DNA from: Azospirillum brasilense
GTDB lineage: Bacteria; Pseudomonadota; Alphaproteobacteria; Azospirillales; Azospirillaceae
Assembly (NCBI RefSeq): GCF_022023855.1
Contig: NZ_CP059453.1
Span: forward strand, 145,001 to 209,000
DNA: 64,000 bases
Reading direction: 5' to 3'
The position numbers were made by a program, and so were the translations under genes. The notes below the pieces were generated by a model. That model was not told the origin of the DNA and made no database searches. It saw only the letters and a program-made list of their open reading frames with translations. How positions within the stretch are numbered: the first letter of the stretch is position 1; the number at the start of each line of letters is the position of its first letter. This document shows, one piece after another, positions 1-7,790 of this stretch.

Positions 1-1331
1 AGACGGTCGGCGTCCGGTCCGGCCTCCGCCGCCAGCTCGGCGAGCCTGGCGGCCATGGGATCGCGCACGTCGATGGGGCGGCCGACCTCGTCGGTGCCGG
101 AGACGTAGCGCATCCAGGCCGCCACCCCCAGCGCCAGCCGGTCGATGGGCGCTCCGGCGGCCAGCCGGTCGCGGATGGTGCCGAGCAGCCGCTGCGGCAG
201 CTTCTGCGTGCCGTCCATGGCGATCTGCCAAGTGCGATGGCGCAGGGCGGGATTGCGGAAGCGCTCGATCAGCGCGTCCTTGTAATGGCCGAGGTCGGCG
301 CCCGGCGGCATGTGCAGCGTCGGCCCGGCCTCCTCGTCCATCAGGCCGCGGATCAGCCGGACGAAGGCCGGATCGGCCATGGTGTCCGACACCGTCTCGT
401 AACCGGCGAGGTAGCCGAGATAGGCGAGCGTGGAGTGGCTGCCGTTCAGCAGGCGCAGCTTCATCGTCTCATAGGGATGGACGTCGGGAACCAGCTCCGC
501 CCCTTCCAGTTCCCAGGCCGGGCGCCCAGTGGGGAAGCGGTCCTCGATCACCCACTGGCTGAACGGCTCGGTCACCACCGGCCAGGAGTCGCGCAGACCC
601 AGCCCATCCGACACACGGTCGCGGTCGGCGTCGGTGGTGGCCGGCACGATGCGGTCGACCATGCTGTTCGGGCAGGCGACGTTCCCGGCGAACCACGTTC
701 CCAGCGCGGGGTCGCGCAGCTCGGCGTAGCGGCGCAGCAGGCCCGCCGCGGTGTCGCCGTTGCTCGGCAGGTTGTCGCAGCTCAGCACCGTGAAGGGCTC
801 CACCCCGGCGGCGCGGCGACGGATCAGAGCCTCCACGAGGAAGCCGGGCACGCTGCGCGGGCGTTCCGGGTTGGCGAGGTCGTGGACGATGTCCGGATGG
901 GCCTCGTTCAGCGCGCCGGTCGCCGGGTCGTGGCAATAGCCCTTTTCGGTGACGGTCAGGGTGACGATGCGGACGGAGGGGCGGGTCAGGAGGTCCAGCA
1001 CCGCGGCGGGGTTCTCCGGGGCGACCAGCAGTTCGGTGACCGAGCCGATCACCCGCAGCCGCTCGCCGGCGGCGTCGCGCACCGCGACGGTGTAGAGGCC
1101 GCCCTGCGGCTCCAGCGCGTCGCGCGTGTCGGGGCTGCGCAGGCTGACCCCGGCGATGCCCCAGGGACCGAAGGACCGGGCCAGGGCGTCGTCGGTGTAG
1201 ACCGCCTGATGGGCGCGATGGAAGGCGCCGATGCCCAGATGGACGATTCCGGTGGTCAGCGCGGCACGGTCATAGCCGGGACGCTGCGCGCCATGGCGCA
1301 GCGAGGGCAGCGTGTCGGGGCTCAGGCGCAT
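1..1331 (-). CDS. Mannitol dehydrogenase family reductase, UxuB/UxaB type (3' end outside window)
   Basis: NAD-dependent polyol/hexuronate reductase of the mannitol dehydrogenase family. In this setting it probably reduces fructuronate to mannonate or tagaturonate to altronate in the cytoplasm. The reading frame starts at ATG 1331 (MRLSPDTLPSLRHGAQRPGY) behind GGAGTG and runs off the left edge with about 443 codons visible and no stop. Family landmarks are the N-terminal nucleotide-binding stretch GIVHLGIGAFHRAHQAVY, the central PNSMVDRIVP and the catalytic-domain NGSHS. It lies 21 bp downstream of a GntR regulator, so the two are one operon under the palindrome at 2069. Because uxaC and uxaA are nearby but no separate uxaB or uxuA is seen, the exact substrate cannot be fixed. 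The family assignment is firm; the substrate is inferred. Confidence 0.93.
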   Translation of the reverse strand, partial: MRLSPDTLPSLRHGAQRPGYDRAALTTGIVHLGIGAFHRAHQAVYTDDALARSFGPWGIAGVSLRSPDTRDALEPQGGLYTVAVRDAAGERLRVIGSVTELLVAPENPAAVLDLLTRPSVRIVTLTVTEKGYCHDPATGALNEAHPDIVHDLANPERPRSVPGFLVEALIRRRAAGVEPFTVLSCDNLPSNGDTAAGLLRRYAELRDPALGTWFAGNVACPNSMVDRIVPATTDADRDRVSDGLGLRDSWPVVTEPFSQWVIEDRFPTGRPAWELEGAELVPDVHPYETMKLRLLNGSHSTLAYLGYLAGYETVSDTMADPAFVRLIRGLMDEEAGPTLHMPPGADLGHYKDALIERFRNPALRHRTWQIAMDGTQKLPQRLLGTIRDRLAAGAPIDRLALGVAAWMRYVSGTDEVGRPIDVRDPMAARLAELAAEAGPDADR

Positions 1332-1352
1332 GGAACACTCCGCATAAGGGCT

Positions 1353-2057
1353 TTACGTCTCGAAGAAGTGGCTGTTGGTTCGGGCGATCTCGTCCACCGC
1401 GGCGAAGACGGTGCGCAGATGGGCGCGCATGGCCTCCTCCGCCCCGTCGGGGTCGCGGGCGGCGACGCGGTCCACGATGCTCTGGTGCTCCCCGACGATC
1501 TTCGCCGCCCAGCCTTCGCTGTGCAGCGACAGGAAACGCACGCGGTCGAGCTGCGCCTTGACGGCGACCAGCAGGTCCCACACCGCCGGGCGCCCGGCGA
1601 TGCGGGCCAGTTCGGCGTGGGTGGCCTCGTCCAGGGCGAAGAACTCGGAATGGCGGTCGGGCGACATCACCGCGCGGTGCGAGTCGAGAAGCCGGGTGAG
1701 CGAGGCGACGTCCGCCGCCTCCGCCCGCTCAGCGGCCAGACGCACGGTCCGGCATTCCAGGGTCTCGCGGATGAACTGGCTGTCGGACACCGCGCCGAGC
1801 TGGATCGGCGCCACGAAGGTCCCGACCTGCGGCACGATGCGCAGGAACCCCTCGTCGGCCAGCCGGCGGAAGGCCTCGCGCACCGGGGTGCGGCTGACGC
1901 CGTAGCGGGCGGCCACGCGGGTTTCCGAAATCCCCTCGCCGGGGCGGATCTCCCCCGACAGCACGGCGGCGCGCAGGGCGTCGTAGACCCCGTGCAGGCG
2001 GGGGCCGCGGATGTCGGTGGAAGCGGATGAGGTCGGCGAGTCGGTCATGGCGTCCAT
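1353..2057 (-). CDS. GntR-family (FCD subfamily) transcriptional regulator
   Basis: DNA-binding repressor or activator, probably uronate-responsive. An N-terminal winged helix contains YGVSRTPVREAFRRLADEGF and ends in the wing VPQVGTFV; the C-terminal half is a helical FCD ligand domain. The frame stays open upstream to 2168, but the ATGs at 2057 and 2048 are preferred because the palindrome at 2069-2082 would otherwise fall inside the gene. That palindrome just before the start suggests autoregulation. The mannitol dehydrogenase family gene follows after 21 bp in the same direction. It is the least similar of three FCD regulators in this locus; the other two (4132 and 10278) are close to each other. 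About 234 residues, normal for the family. Confidence 0.92.
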   Translation of the reverse strand: MDAMTDSPTSSASTDIRGPRLHGVYDALRAAVLSGEIRPGEGISETRVAARYGVSRTPVREAFRRLADEGFLRIVPQVGTFVAPIQLGAVSDSQFIRETLECRTVRLAAERAEAADVASLTRLLDSHRAVMSPDRHSEFFALDEATHAELARIAGRPAVWDLLVAVKAQLDRVRFLSLHSEGWAAKIVGEHQSIVDRVAARDPDGAEEAMRAHLRTVFAAVDEIARTNSHFFET

Positions 2058-2068
2058 CGCGTCAACTT

Positions 2069-2082
2069 GCATACTAGTATGC
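2069..2082. promoter_or_regulatory. Palindromic operator A (GCATACTAGTATGC)
   Basis: A perfect 14-bp palindrome in GC-rich surroundings, immediately upstream of the start of the FCD GntR gene. Its core ATACTAGTAT matches six other sites in the first 15 kb (4053, 10228, 11167, 11271, 11855, 15139). Function as a GntR operator is inferred from position and recurrence. Confidence 0.7.
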
Positions 2083-2365
2083 CATTGCGGACGGAGGCTG
2101 GCAAGGGGGTGTGGGAGGGGCGGTGCCGTATTGAGAATGAAAGCGCTGGGGAGCGCTGAATGCTCCAATGCCAGCGTCCAACAGCATTTACGGAATCACC
2201 AGAACTGAACTGATCAACTAGGGAAATGCCCTATCGCATGAGACCGACCGGGTGAAAGCCAAGAAACTCTGGAATTAAAGCGCTTTGATGGATTATAACT
2301 TTCAGCTAAATTTGAACAGTTAAGTGCACAACCCAACGAACGCTAATGATAGGAACAATGTCCAG
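2083..2365. other. AT-rich intergenic region upstream of the dGTPase gene
   Basis: No gene is supported here. The base composition falls from about 2200 onward. The stretch holds a short inverted repeat, AGCGCT-GGGG-AGCGCT, at 2142-2157 and a second palindrome, AAAGCGCTTT, at 2277-2286. TATAAC at 2293 could be a -10 element but no convincing -35 is spaced correctly from it. An alternative GTG start of the dGTPase frame lies at 2324, without a ribosome-binding site. Confidence 0.5.
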
Positions 2366-3739
2366 ATGAAATGGGAAAGCCTCTTAGATCTTGAGCGCTT
2401 GGGCGCTCCTAACTATATGCAAAAGAAACATCGCTCGGCCTATCTGCAAGATATGGATCGGATTTTGTTCTCTCAGCCATTTCGCAGGCTAGCGAACAAG
2501 ACTCAGGTTCACCCCCTTTACGATAATGACCACCTTCATCAACGCCTGATCCATAGCATAGAGGTTACCAGCGTTGGGCGTTCGCTGGGAATCGAAGTAG
2601 GAGATTGGCTGGCGGACGAACATGGTGAAATTGAAAGCTCGCAGATTGAGGTTGTTGCGGGCTTAGTGCAAACAGCCTGCATGGCTCATGATATTGGCAA
2701 TCCACCTTTCGGACATTCCGGCGAAGAAGCCATAGCATCCTGGTTTCGTGAAAAATTCGAACACCCAACGGGAATTCTAGAAGATATCTCTGAAGAGCAA
2801 CGCCAAGAATTTAATTTTTTCGAGGGCAACGCACAAGGGTTTCGCATATTGACTCGAACGGAAATGTACAAAAATGATGGTGGCCTGCGTTTAACTTTAG
2901 GAGGGCTTGGCGCTTTCACTAAATATCCCGTCTCCGCCAACGCAAGAAGACTTGTCGGAAATCATGGGAACCTCAATGGGACGCGCTATATCGGCCTCAA
3001 AAAGTATGGTTTTTTCCAAAACGACACCCGCACTTTTGAATACATTGCCAATAAACTTGGAATTCCAAAAGATGAAGTAAGGAACAGTAAGGGAGAATTG
3101 ATTGGTCACTGGTGGCGCCGTCACCCCCTAGCTTTCCTCATGGAGGCAGCCGATGATATTTGTTACAATATTATGGATCTTGAAGATGCCTATCTTGCAG
3201 GCGATGTTGCTTCCGACTTGGTTATAAATTTACTTAAAAAGCTTGCGCCGCCATCGAACGAAGCCTACCCCGATCACAGCGAGGCCGATAATGTTTCTAG
3301 ATGCCGGGCCTCGGCAATCAACGGCGCAATCTCAGCTTGCGTGGAGGCATTCAAAGACAACTATACTAGAATCATGGATGGATCATTTTCCATTTCTTTA
3401 GTTGAAGCATCAATCAAAGCAGAAGAGTTTAATGAGATAAAAAAGATTGCTAAGGACCGAATTTTCAAAGCTAAGCGGAAAACAGAGCTGGAAATCTTTG
3501 GCCGCAATGTTATCCATAAAGTTCTAGATGGCCTTCTGCCTCTACTTAATGAGGCCAATTTGGCCGGCTGGAACACAGCTAATCTAAGCTCCTATCATGA
3601 ACAGGTTGCCAGGGCGCTCGGCTTCCCATTGGATTCCCTCACTAACAGCTACGATGCCCTGCATGCCCTAACCGACTTTGTCTCTGGCACAACAGATAGA
3701 TATGCTGTGAAAGTAGCTGACATGCTCGGGAAGCGGTAA
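2366..3739 (+). CDS. dgt: Deoxyguanosinetriphosphate triphosphohydrolase-like protein (HD superfamily)
   Basis: Hydrolyses dNTPs, typically dGTP, to the nucleoside and triphosphate, lowering the cytoplasmic dNTP pool. The HD-domain metal ligands are visible: H63 in RLIHSIEVTSVGRSLG, H108-D109 in MAHDIGNPPFGHSGE, and D263/D264 in MEAADDICYNIMDLEDAY. ATG 2366 (MKWESLLDLERLG) is chosen because AGGA lies 11 bp upstream and family members begin with a similar MxWxxLL; the frame also has an upstream GTG at 2324. At 457 residues it is full length and shows no frameshift. Codon use is clearly AT-richer than all neighbours, and the gene stands alone between two uronate operons, so horizontal acquisition is likely. 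It could be housekeeping nucleotide sanitation or an antiphage dGTPase. The family is certain; the role is open. Confidence 0.93.
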   Translation: MKWESLLDLERLGAPNYMQKKHRSAYLQDMDRILFSQPFRRLANKTQVHPLYDNDHLHQRLIHSIEVTSVGRSLGIEVGDWLADEHGEIESSQIEVVAGLVQTACMAHDIGNPPFGHSGEEAIASWFREKFEHPTGILEDISEEQRQEFNFFEGNAQGFRILTRTEMYKNDGGLRLTLGGLGAFTKYPVSANARRLVGNHGNLNGTRYIGLKKYGFFQNDTRTFEYIANKLGIPKDEVRNSKGELIGHWWRRHPLAFLMEAADDICYNIMDLEDAYLAGDVASDLVINLLKKLAPPSNEAYPDHSEADNVSRCRASAINGAISACVEAFKDNYTRIMDGSFSISLVEASIKAEEFNEIKKIAKDRIFKAKRKTELEIFGRNVIHKVLDGLLPLLNEANLAGWNTANLSSYHEQVARALGFPLDSLTNSYDALHALTDFVSGTTDRYAVKVADMLGKR

Positions 3740-4052
3740 CACAGAAGCTAACCCTCCAGAGCAAGGATGTAAATCGATCAAGAGAGGAAAATGTATCAAA
3801 TGAATTTCGTAAAATAATTGTTGAATATAGTTTAAATTCAGGCATTAGAGTGCCGGCCAGAACGCCACCTTCGTTGGTTCAAGATATTGATTTCGTTTGG
3901 CCTAGGAACGGCTTTGACCGGCACTATTAACCGACACTTTTGGCAACTGCTACTAATTCATCATCTACTGAATTCTTTGACACCGCCCCTCCCCATCCCC
4001 CTGAAAAAATGTTCGCCCCTTCCTCAAAATCAGGCTTGCGCGGCACGCTGAT
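3740..4052. other. AT-rich intergenic region downstream of the dGTPase gene
   Basis: I see no supported gene. A stop-free frame runs from 3721 to 3930 on the plus strand but has no start codon or ribosome-binding site where expected. It may be a remnant of foreign coding DNA that came with the dGTPase. Base composition returns to the GC-rich norm near 3980. Confidence 0.5.
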
Positions 4053-4062
4053 ATATTAATAT
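4053..4062. promoter_or_regulatory. Palindromic operator B (ATATTAATAT)
   Basis: Perfect 10-bp palindrome within GATATATTAATATG, about 70 bp upstream of the second FCD GntR gene and the kduD-kdgF-TRAP operon. Same core as the other AT-rich palindromes in this locus. Operator function is inferred. Confidence 0.7.
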
Positions 4063-4131
4063 GCTCTTCCTCAAGGAACAGCACGGACCGGCCCCGGATG
4101 GGGCACGGGCCGGCACATGGGGAGGACTGCA

Positions 4132-4944
4132 ATGGCTTCGACTTCCAGGCGCGCCCTGGACGCTCAACCGCCCGGAACCGCTCCGGGGACCGTGCCCGGC
4201 AAGGTGCTTGGAACCGCAAAGGAACCGCGCCTGTCCGCCCGCGCCACGGCCACCGCGGAGATTTACCGGTCGCTGCGCGGGGACATCGTGGCCATGCGGC
4301 GCAAGCCGGGGGAGCCCATTGTGGAGAAGCACGTCGCGGAGTCCTTCGGCGTCAGCCGCACCCCGGTGCGTGAGGCTCTGCTGCGGCTGGCCGACGACGG
4401 GCTGGTCGAAATCTTCCCGCAGTCCGGCACCTTCGTCGCCCGCATCCCGGTCAACGCCCTTCCCGAAGCGGTGGTGATCCGCACCTCGCTGGAATGCACC
4501 GCGGTCCGCTACGCCGCCGTCCGTGCCGCGCGCAGCCAGATCGCAGCGCTGCGGGCCAACATCCTGCTCCAGCAGGAGACGATGGCGGCGGGCGATCTCG
4601 ACGGTTTCCATGAGGCCGACGAGGCGTTCCACAGCCTGATTTCCGAGATCGCCGGCTTCCCCGGCCTGTGGAGCATGGCCCAGCAGGTGAAGATGCAGGT
4701 GGACCGCTACCGCCGCCTGACCCTGCCGGAGCCCGGCCGCATCCCGCATGTCCTGGCCGAGCACGGCGGCATCGTCGACGCCATCGCCGCGCGCGACCCG
4801 GCCGAGGCGGAGCGGCTGATGACGATCCATCTCGGCGCCCTGCTGGAGTCCGTTCCGAACACCCAGGGGGCCAACCCCTTCTTCTTCTCCGGCGCGCAGC
4901 CGGACGACGCATCGAAGACGAAGAAAGAAAGCACCCCGTCATGA
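4132..4944 (+). CDS. GntR-family (FCD subfamily) transcriptional regulator, first gene of the uronate TRAP operon
   Basis: Likely local regulator of the kduD-kdgF-TRAP operon. The winged helix spans about residues 40-110, with FGVSRTPVREALLRLADDG and IFPQSGTFVARIP. The C-terminal FCD domain carries the usual acidic/histidine ligand positions (FHEADEAFHSL and AEHGGIVDAI). ATG 4132 is chosen over ATG 4117 because GGGGAGGA sits six bases before it. Its stop overlaps the kduD-type start by ATGA at 4941, so it is cotranscribed and translationally coupled. It is a clear paralogue of the regulator at 10278 over the whole length, including the IFPQSGTFV wing, which suggests duplication within this locus. 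Confidence 0.93.
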   Translation: MASTSRRALDAQPPGTAPGTVPGKVLGTAKEPRLSARATATAEIYRSLRGDIVAMRRKPGEPIVEKHVAESFGVSRTPVREALLRLADDGLVEIFPQSGTFVARIPVNALPEAVVIRTSLECTAVRYAAVRAARSQIAALRANILLQQETMAAGDLDGFHEADEAFHSLISEIAGFPGLWSMAQQVKMQVDRYRRLTLPEPGRIPHVLAEHGGIVDAIAARDPAEAERLMTIHLGALLESVPNTQGANPFFFSGAQPDDASKTKKESTPS

Positions 4945-5699
4945 CCAACCCCTTCGACCTTTCCGGCAAGACCGCCCTGGTCACCGGGGGCAACGGCGGC
5001 ATCGGGCAGGCCATCGCGGTCGCCCTGGCGCGGGCCGGCGCTGACATCGCCGTGGCCGGGCGCACCCCGCCGGACGAGACGCGCGCCCTGGTCGAGGGGC
5101 TGGGCCGCCGCTTCGCCGCGATCCCCGCCGACCTGTCCGGCATCGCCCCGATCCCCGCCCTGATGGAGGAGACGGTCGGCACGCTCGGCGGGCTGGACAT
5201 CCTGGTCAACAACGCCGGGCTGATCCGCCGCGACGACCCGCTGGACTTCACCGAGGCCGACTGGGACGCGGTGATGGATGTGAACCTGAAGTCGGTCTTC
5301 TTCCTCTGCCAAGCCTTCGGGCGCTACGCGCTGGGCAACGGGCGGAAGGGCAAGATCATCAACATCGCCTCCATGCTGTCCTTCCAGGGCGGCGTCCGCG
5401 TGCCCTCCTACGCGGCGTCGAAGAGCGGCATCGCCGGGATCACCCGGCTGCTCGCCAATGAATGGGCGGGCAAGGGCATCAACGTGAATGCCATCGCGCC
5501 GGGCTACGTCGCGACCAGCGTCACCACCGCGCTGCGCGCCGACGAGCGCCGCAACGCCGAAATTCTGGCCCGCATCCCCGCCGGACGCTGGAGCGAGCCC
5601 GCCGATATGGGCGGACCCGCAGTGTTCCTGGCCTCCGATGCGTCCGATTACGTCCACGGCACGATCCTGCCGGTGGACGGCGGCTGGCTCGCCCGTTGA
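4941..5699 (+). CDS. kduD: SDR-family oxidoreductase, KduD-like (2-deoxy-D-gluconate / 2,5-diketo-3-deoxygluconate reductase type)
   Basis: Short-chain dehydrogenase that in the KduD family reduces 3-deoxy-D-glycero-2,5-hexodiulosonate to 2-keto-3-deoxygluconate, feeding unsaturated uronates into the KDG route. The NAD-binding TGGNGGIG is at residues 15-22, NNAG at 90-93, and the catalytic triad is S144, Y157, K161 (SYAASKSG). At 252 residues it has the expected length. It overlaps the upstream GntR stop by four bases, and the KdgF-type cupin follows 27 bp later, which supports the KduD reading. The symbol rests on family resemblance plus context; a related gluconate or galacturonate reductase remains possible. 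Confidence 0.85.
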   Translation: MTNPFDLSGKTALVTGGNGGIGQAIAVALARAGADIAVAGRTPPDETRALVEGLGRRFAAIPADLSGIAPIPALMEETVGTLGGLDILVNNAGLIRRDDPLDFTEADWDAVMDVNLKSVFFLCQAFGRYALGNGRKGKIINIASMLSFQGGVRVPSYAASKSGIAGITRLLANEWAGKGINVNAIAPGYVATSVTTALRADERRNAEILARIPAGRWSEPADMGGPAVFLASDASDYVHGTILPVDGGWLAR

Positions 5700-5726
5700 C
5701 GGGCCGCCTGCGAAAGTAAGGGGAAG

Positions 5727-6068
5727 ATGAGAATGAGCACGGACGTTTTCGTGATCGACGAGGCGGTGGACTGGCAGGATCTGGGCGCCGGGGTGCGCCG
5801 CAAGATCCTCGGCCACAACGACGCCATGATGATGGTGCGCGTGGAGTTCGAGACCGGCGCCATCGGGCCGCAGCACCGCCACCCGCACGTCCAGTGCGCC
5901 GTGGTCGAAAAGGGCGCCTTCGACGTCACCATCGAGGGTGTCACCCGGCGGCTGGGCACCGGCGACGGCTACATGGTGCCGTCCAACGCCCTGCACGGCG
6001 TCGTGGCGCTGGAGCCGGGCGTCCTGCTCGACATCTTCACGCCCCCGCGCGAGGACTTCCTCGCCTGA
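5727..6068 (+). CDS. kdgF: Small cupin protein, KdgF-like uronate-linearising enzyme
   Basis: Single-domain cupin of 113 residues, the usual size for KdgF. KdgF enzymes convert 4,5-unsaturated monouronates to linear ketouronates in the cytoplasm. The first cupin motif, GPQHRHPHVQCAVVEKGAF, gives metal ligands H50, H52 and Q56 or H54; the second, ALHGVVALEPG, gives H90. The spacing matches the published KdgF metal site. ATG 5727 follows AAGGGGA. It is placed between the KduD-type reductase and the TRAP binding protein in the same direction. The assignment is good but based on motif and context only. Confidence 0.85.
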   Translation: MRMSTDVFVIDEAVDWQDLGAGVRRKILGHNDAMMMVRVEFETGAIGPQHRHPHVQCAVVEKGAFDVTIEGVTRRLGTGDGYMVPSNALHGVVALEPGVLLDIFTPPREDFLA

Positions 6069-6083
6069 ATGACATCACCCGTT

Positions 6084-6111
6084 GCCCGGCGCGCGGGAAC
6101 ACGCGCCGGGC
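6084..6111 (+). other. Strong hairpin between kdgF and the TRAP binding-protein gene
   Basis: A perfect 10-bp inverted repeat, GCCCGGCGCG and CGCGCCGGGC, separated by 8 bases. There is no T-tract, so it is more likely an RNA processing or stabilising structure or an attenuating element than a full terminator. Confidence 0.55.
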
Positions 6112-6187
6112 GGCTCCCGGACCCAACCGTCCAAACCAAAGAACCAGCCTAAAAACCGCTGCTTAAGAATCGCCAGGAGGACACGCT

Positions 6188-7177
6188 ATGCATCTTTCGA
6201 CCCGCGGTATCCGCGCCGCCCTTCTCGCCGCCTGCGCGGCCTGCACCCTGCTCGCCACCCCGGTCGTGGCCCGCGACTTCCGCTCCGCGGACATCCACCC
6301 GGCCGACTATCCGACCGTCGAGGCGGTGAAGTACGTCGATAAGCTCCTGAAGGAGCGGACCGGCGGCAAGCTCGGCGTGAAGGTCTACCCGAACGGCGCG
6401 CTCGGCACCGAGAAGGACACCATCGAGCAGCTGAAGATCGGCGGGCTCGACATGATGCGCATCAACGTCGCGCCGCTGAACAACGTCGTCCCGGAGACGA
6501 TGGTCACGGCCCTGCCCTTCATCTTCCGCTCCACCGAGCACATGCGCGCCGTTCTGGATGGCCCGATCGGCGACGAGATCCTCGCCGCCATGGAAAGCCA
6601 GGGCATGGTCGGCCTAGCCTTCTACGACAGCGGCTCGCGCAGCATGTATTCGGCCGCCAAGCCCTACAAGACGCTGGCCGACATGAAGGGCGCCAAGATC
6701 CGCGTTCAGCAGTCCGACCTGTTCGTCGCCATGATCCAGGCGCTGGGCGCCAACGCCACGCCGATGCCCTTCGGCGAGGTCTACACCGCGCTGAAGACCG
6801 GCATCGTCGACGCGGCGGAGAACAACTACCCCTCCTACGAATCCTCGCGCCACTTCGAGGCCGCCAAGTACTTCACCCTGACCGAGCACGCGATGGCTCC
6901 GGAAGTGCTGGTCTTCTCGAAGGTCTCGTGGGACCGCCTGTCCAAGGACGACCAGGCCGCCATCCGCAAGGCCGCCAAGGACTCCGTCCCCTACATGCGC
7001 AAGCTGTGGGACGAGCGTGAGATGAAGTCCAAGGACGTGGTCGTGAAGGCCGGCGCCCAGATCGTCGAGGTCACGAACAAGCAGGAGTTCATCGACGCGA
7101 TGGCTCCCGTCTACAAGCAGTTCGCGAGCACGCCGAAGCTGGACGGCCTCGTGAAGCGCATCCAGGACACGAAGTAA
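6188..7177 (+). CDS. TRAP transporter substrate-binding protein DctP family, probable uronate binder
   Basis: Periplasmic solute receptor of a TRAP transporter. A signal peptide covers residues 1-28 (leucine/alanine-rich core, cleavage after VVA before RDF). The conserved DctP region KIRVQQSDLFVAMIQALGA contains the arginine that normally salt-bridges the substrate carboxylate. GEVYTALKTGIVDAAENN is the second family signature. AGGAGG at 6175 precedes ATG 6188. The permease subunits follow at 7251 and 7781. Location among KduD, KdgF, UxaC and UxaA makes glucuronate or galacturonate the likely ligand; this is inference. 329 residues, normal length. Confidence 0.93.
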   Translation: MHLSTRGIRAALLAACAACTLLATPVVARDFRSADIHPADYPTVEAVKYVDKLLKERTGGKLGVKVYPNGALGTEKDTIEQLKIGGLDMMRINVAPLNNVVPETMVTALPFIFRSTEHMRAVLDGPIGDEILAAMESQGMVGLAFYDSGSRSMYSAAKPYKTLADMKGAKIRVQQSDLFVAMIQALGANATPMPFGEVYTALKTGIVDAAENNYPSYESSRHFEAAKYFTLTEHAMAPEVLVFSKVSWDRLSKDDQAAIRKAAKDSVPYMRKLWDEREMKSKDVVVKAGAQIVEVTNKQEFIDAMAPVYKQFASTPKLDGLVKRIQDTK

Positions 7178-7188
7178 GCACAGTCGAA

Positions 7189-7228
7189 CGCGGCGCTTCC
7201 CTTCGGGAGACCGAAGGGCGGCGCCGCG
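7189..7228 (+). other. Stem-loop between TRAP dctP and dctQ
   Basis: Outer stem CGCGGCGC / GCGCCGCG and inner stem CCCTTCGG / CCGAAGGG with a GAGA loop. There is no T-tract. Such structures behind binding-protein genes often protect the upstream message or terminate part of transcription, raising the receptor over the permease. Function is inferred. Confidence 0.6.
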
Positions 7229-7250
7229 TCCTTTGAGGGGAGCCGGCGGC

Positions 7251-7790
7251 ATGGATGTCGAGCTGCAAGCAATGGATCACAGCCCCCCGCAGAGCGCGGG
7301 CCTGCTGACGCGGGTGAACGCGCGTCTGGCATGGTCGGGGATGTGCGTGGCGATGGTCGGCCTGATGGCCATCGTCTGTGTGGTGTTCTATCAGGTCTTC
7401 GGCCGCTACGTGCTGAACGACTCGCCGACCTGGGCGGAGAGCTTGGCCATCGTGCTGGTCCTCTACGTCACCCTCATCGGCGCCGCCGTCGGCGTCCGCG
7501 ACGCCGGCCACATCGGCCTGGAATCCTTCCTCGTCATGCTGCCCGACGTCATCCGCCGCAAGGTCGAGATCGTCATCTACGCCCTCGTCGGCGTCTTCGG
7601 CGCCTGCATGGCCTACAACGGCTGGGTCCTCGGCACCTCCGTCGCCGCCTACTACATCCCCAACCTGCACGTCTCCGAAGCCGTCCGCTACATCCCGCTC
7701 GTGCTTTCCGGCGTCCTGATCGTGCTCTTCTCGATCGAGCACATCGTCGCCATCATCCGCGGCGAGGAGGTCGCGCCGTCATGGAACTGA
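7251..7790 (+). CDS. TRAP transporter small permease, DctQ family
   Basis: Small membrane subunit of the TRAP transporter next to the DctP at 6188. Four transmembrane helices are visible, at about residues 30-52, 65-85, 105-125 and 145-168. The family motif FGRYVLNDSPTWAESLAI occurs at the end of the first helix. ATG 7251 (MDVELQAMDH) follows GAGGGGAGCC; an in-frame TTG six codons upstream is less likely. The 3' end overlaps dctM by ten bases. 179 residues. Confidence 0.92.
   Translation: MDVELQAMDHSPPQSAGLLTRVNARLAWSGMCVAMVGLMAIVCVVFYQVFGRYVLNDSPTWAESLAIVLVLYVTLIGAAVGVRDAGHIGLESFLVMLPDVIRRKVEIVIYALVGVFGACMAYNGWVLGTSVAAYYIPNLHVSEAVRYIPLVLSGVLIVLFSIEHIVAIIRGEEVAPSWN

Noticed and set aside
237..2030. 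Long plus-strand open frame of about 600 codons
   Set aside because: It is the antisense shadow of the mannitol dehydrogenase and GntR genes; low-complexity Arg/Gly/Ala composition and no family motifs.
2083..2365. tRNA or attachment site flanking the dGTPase island
   Set aside because: No cloverleaf-forming sequence or direct flanking repeat was recognised on either side.
3362..3372. TATACTAGAAT inside the dGTPase gene, resembling the uronate operator
   Set aside because: Only half matches and it lies inside an AT-rich coding region where such matches are expected by chance.
3721..3930. Stop-free frame after the dGTPase gene
   Set aside because: No start codon or ribosome-binding site; noted only as a possible remnant.
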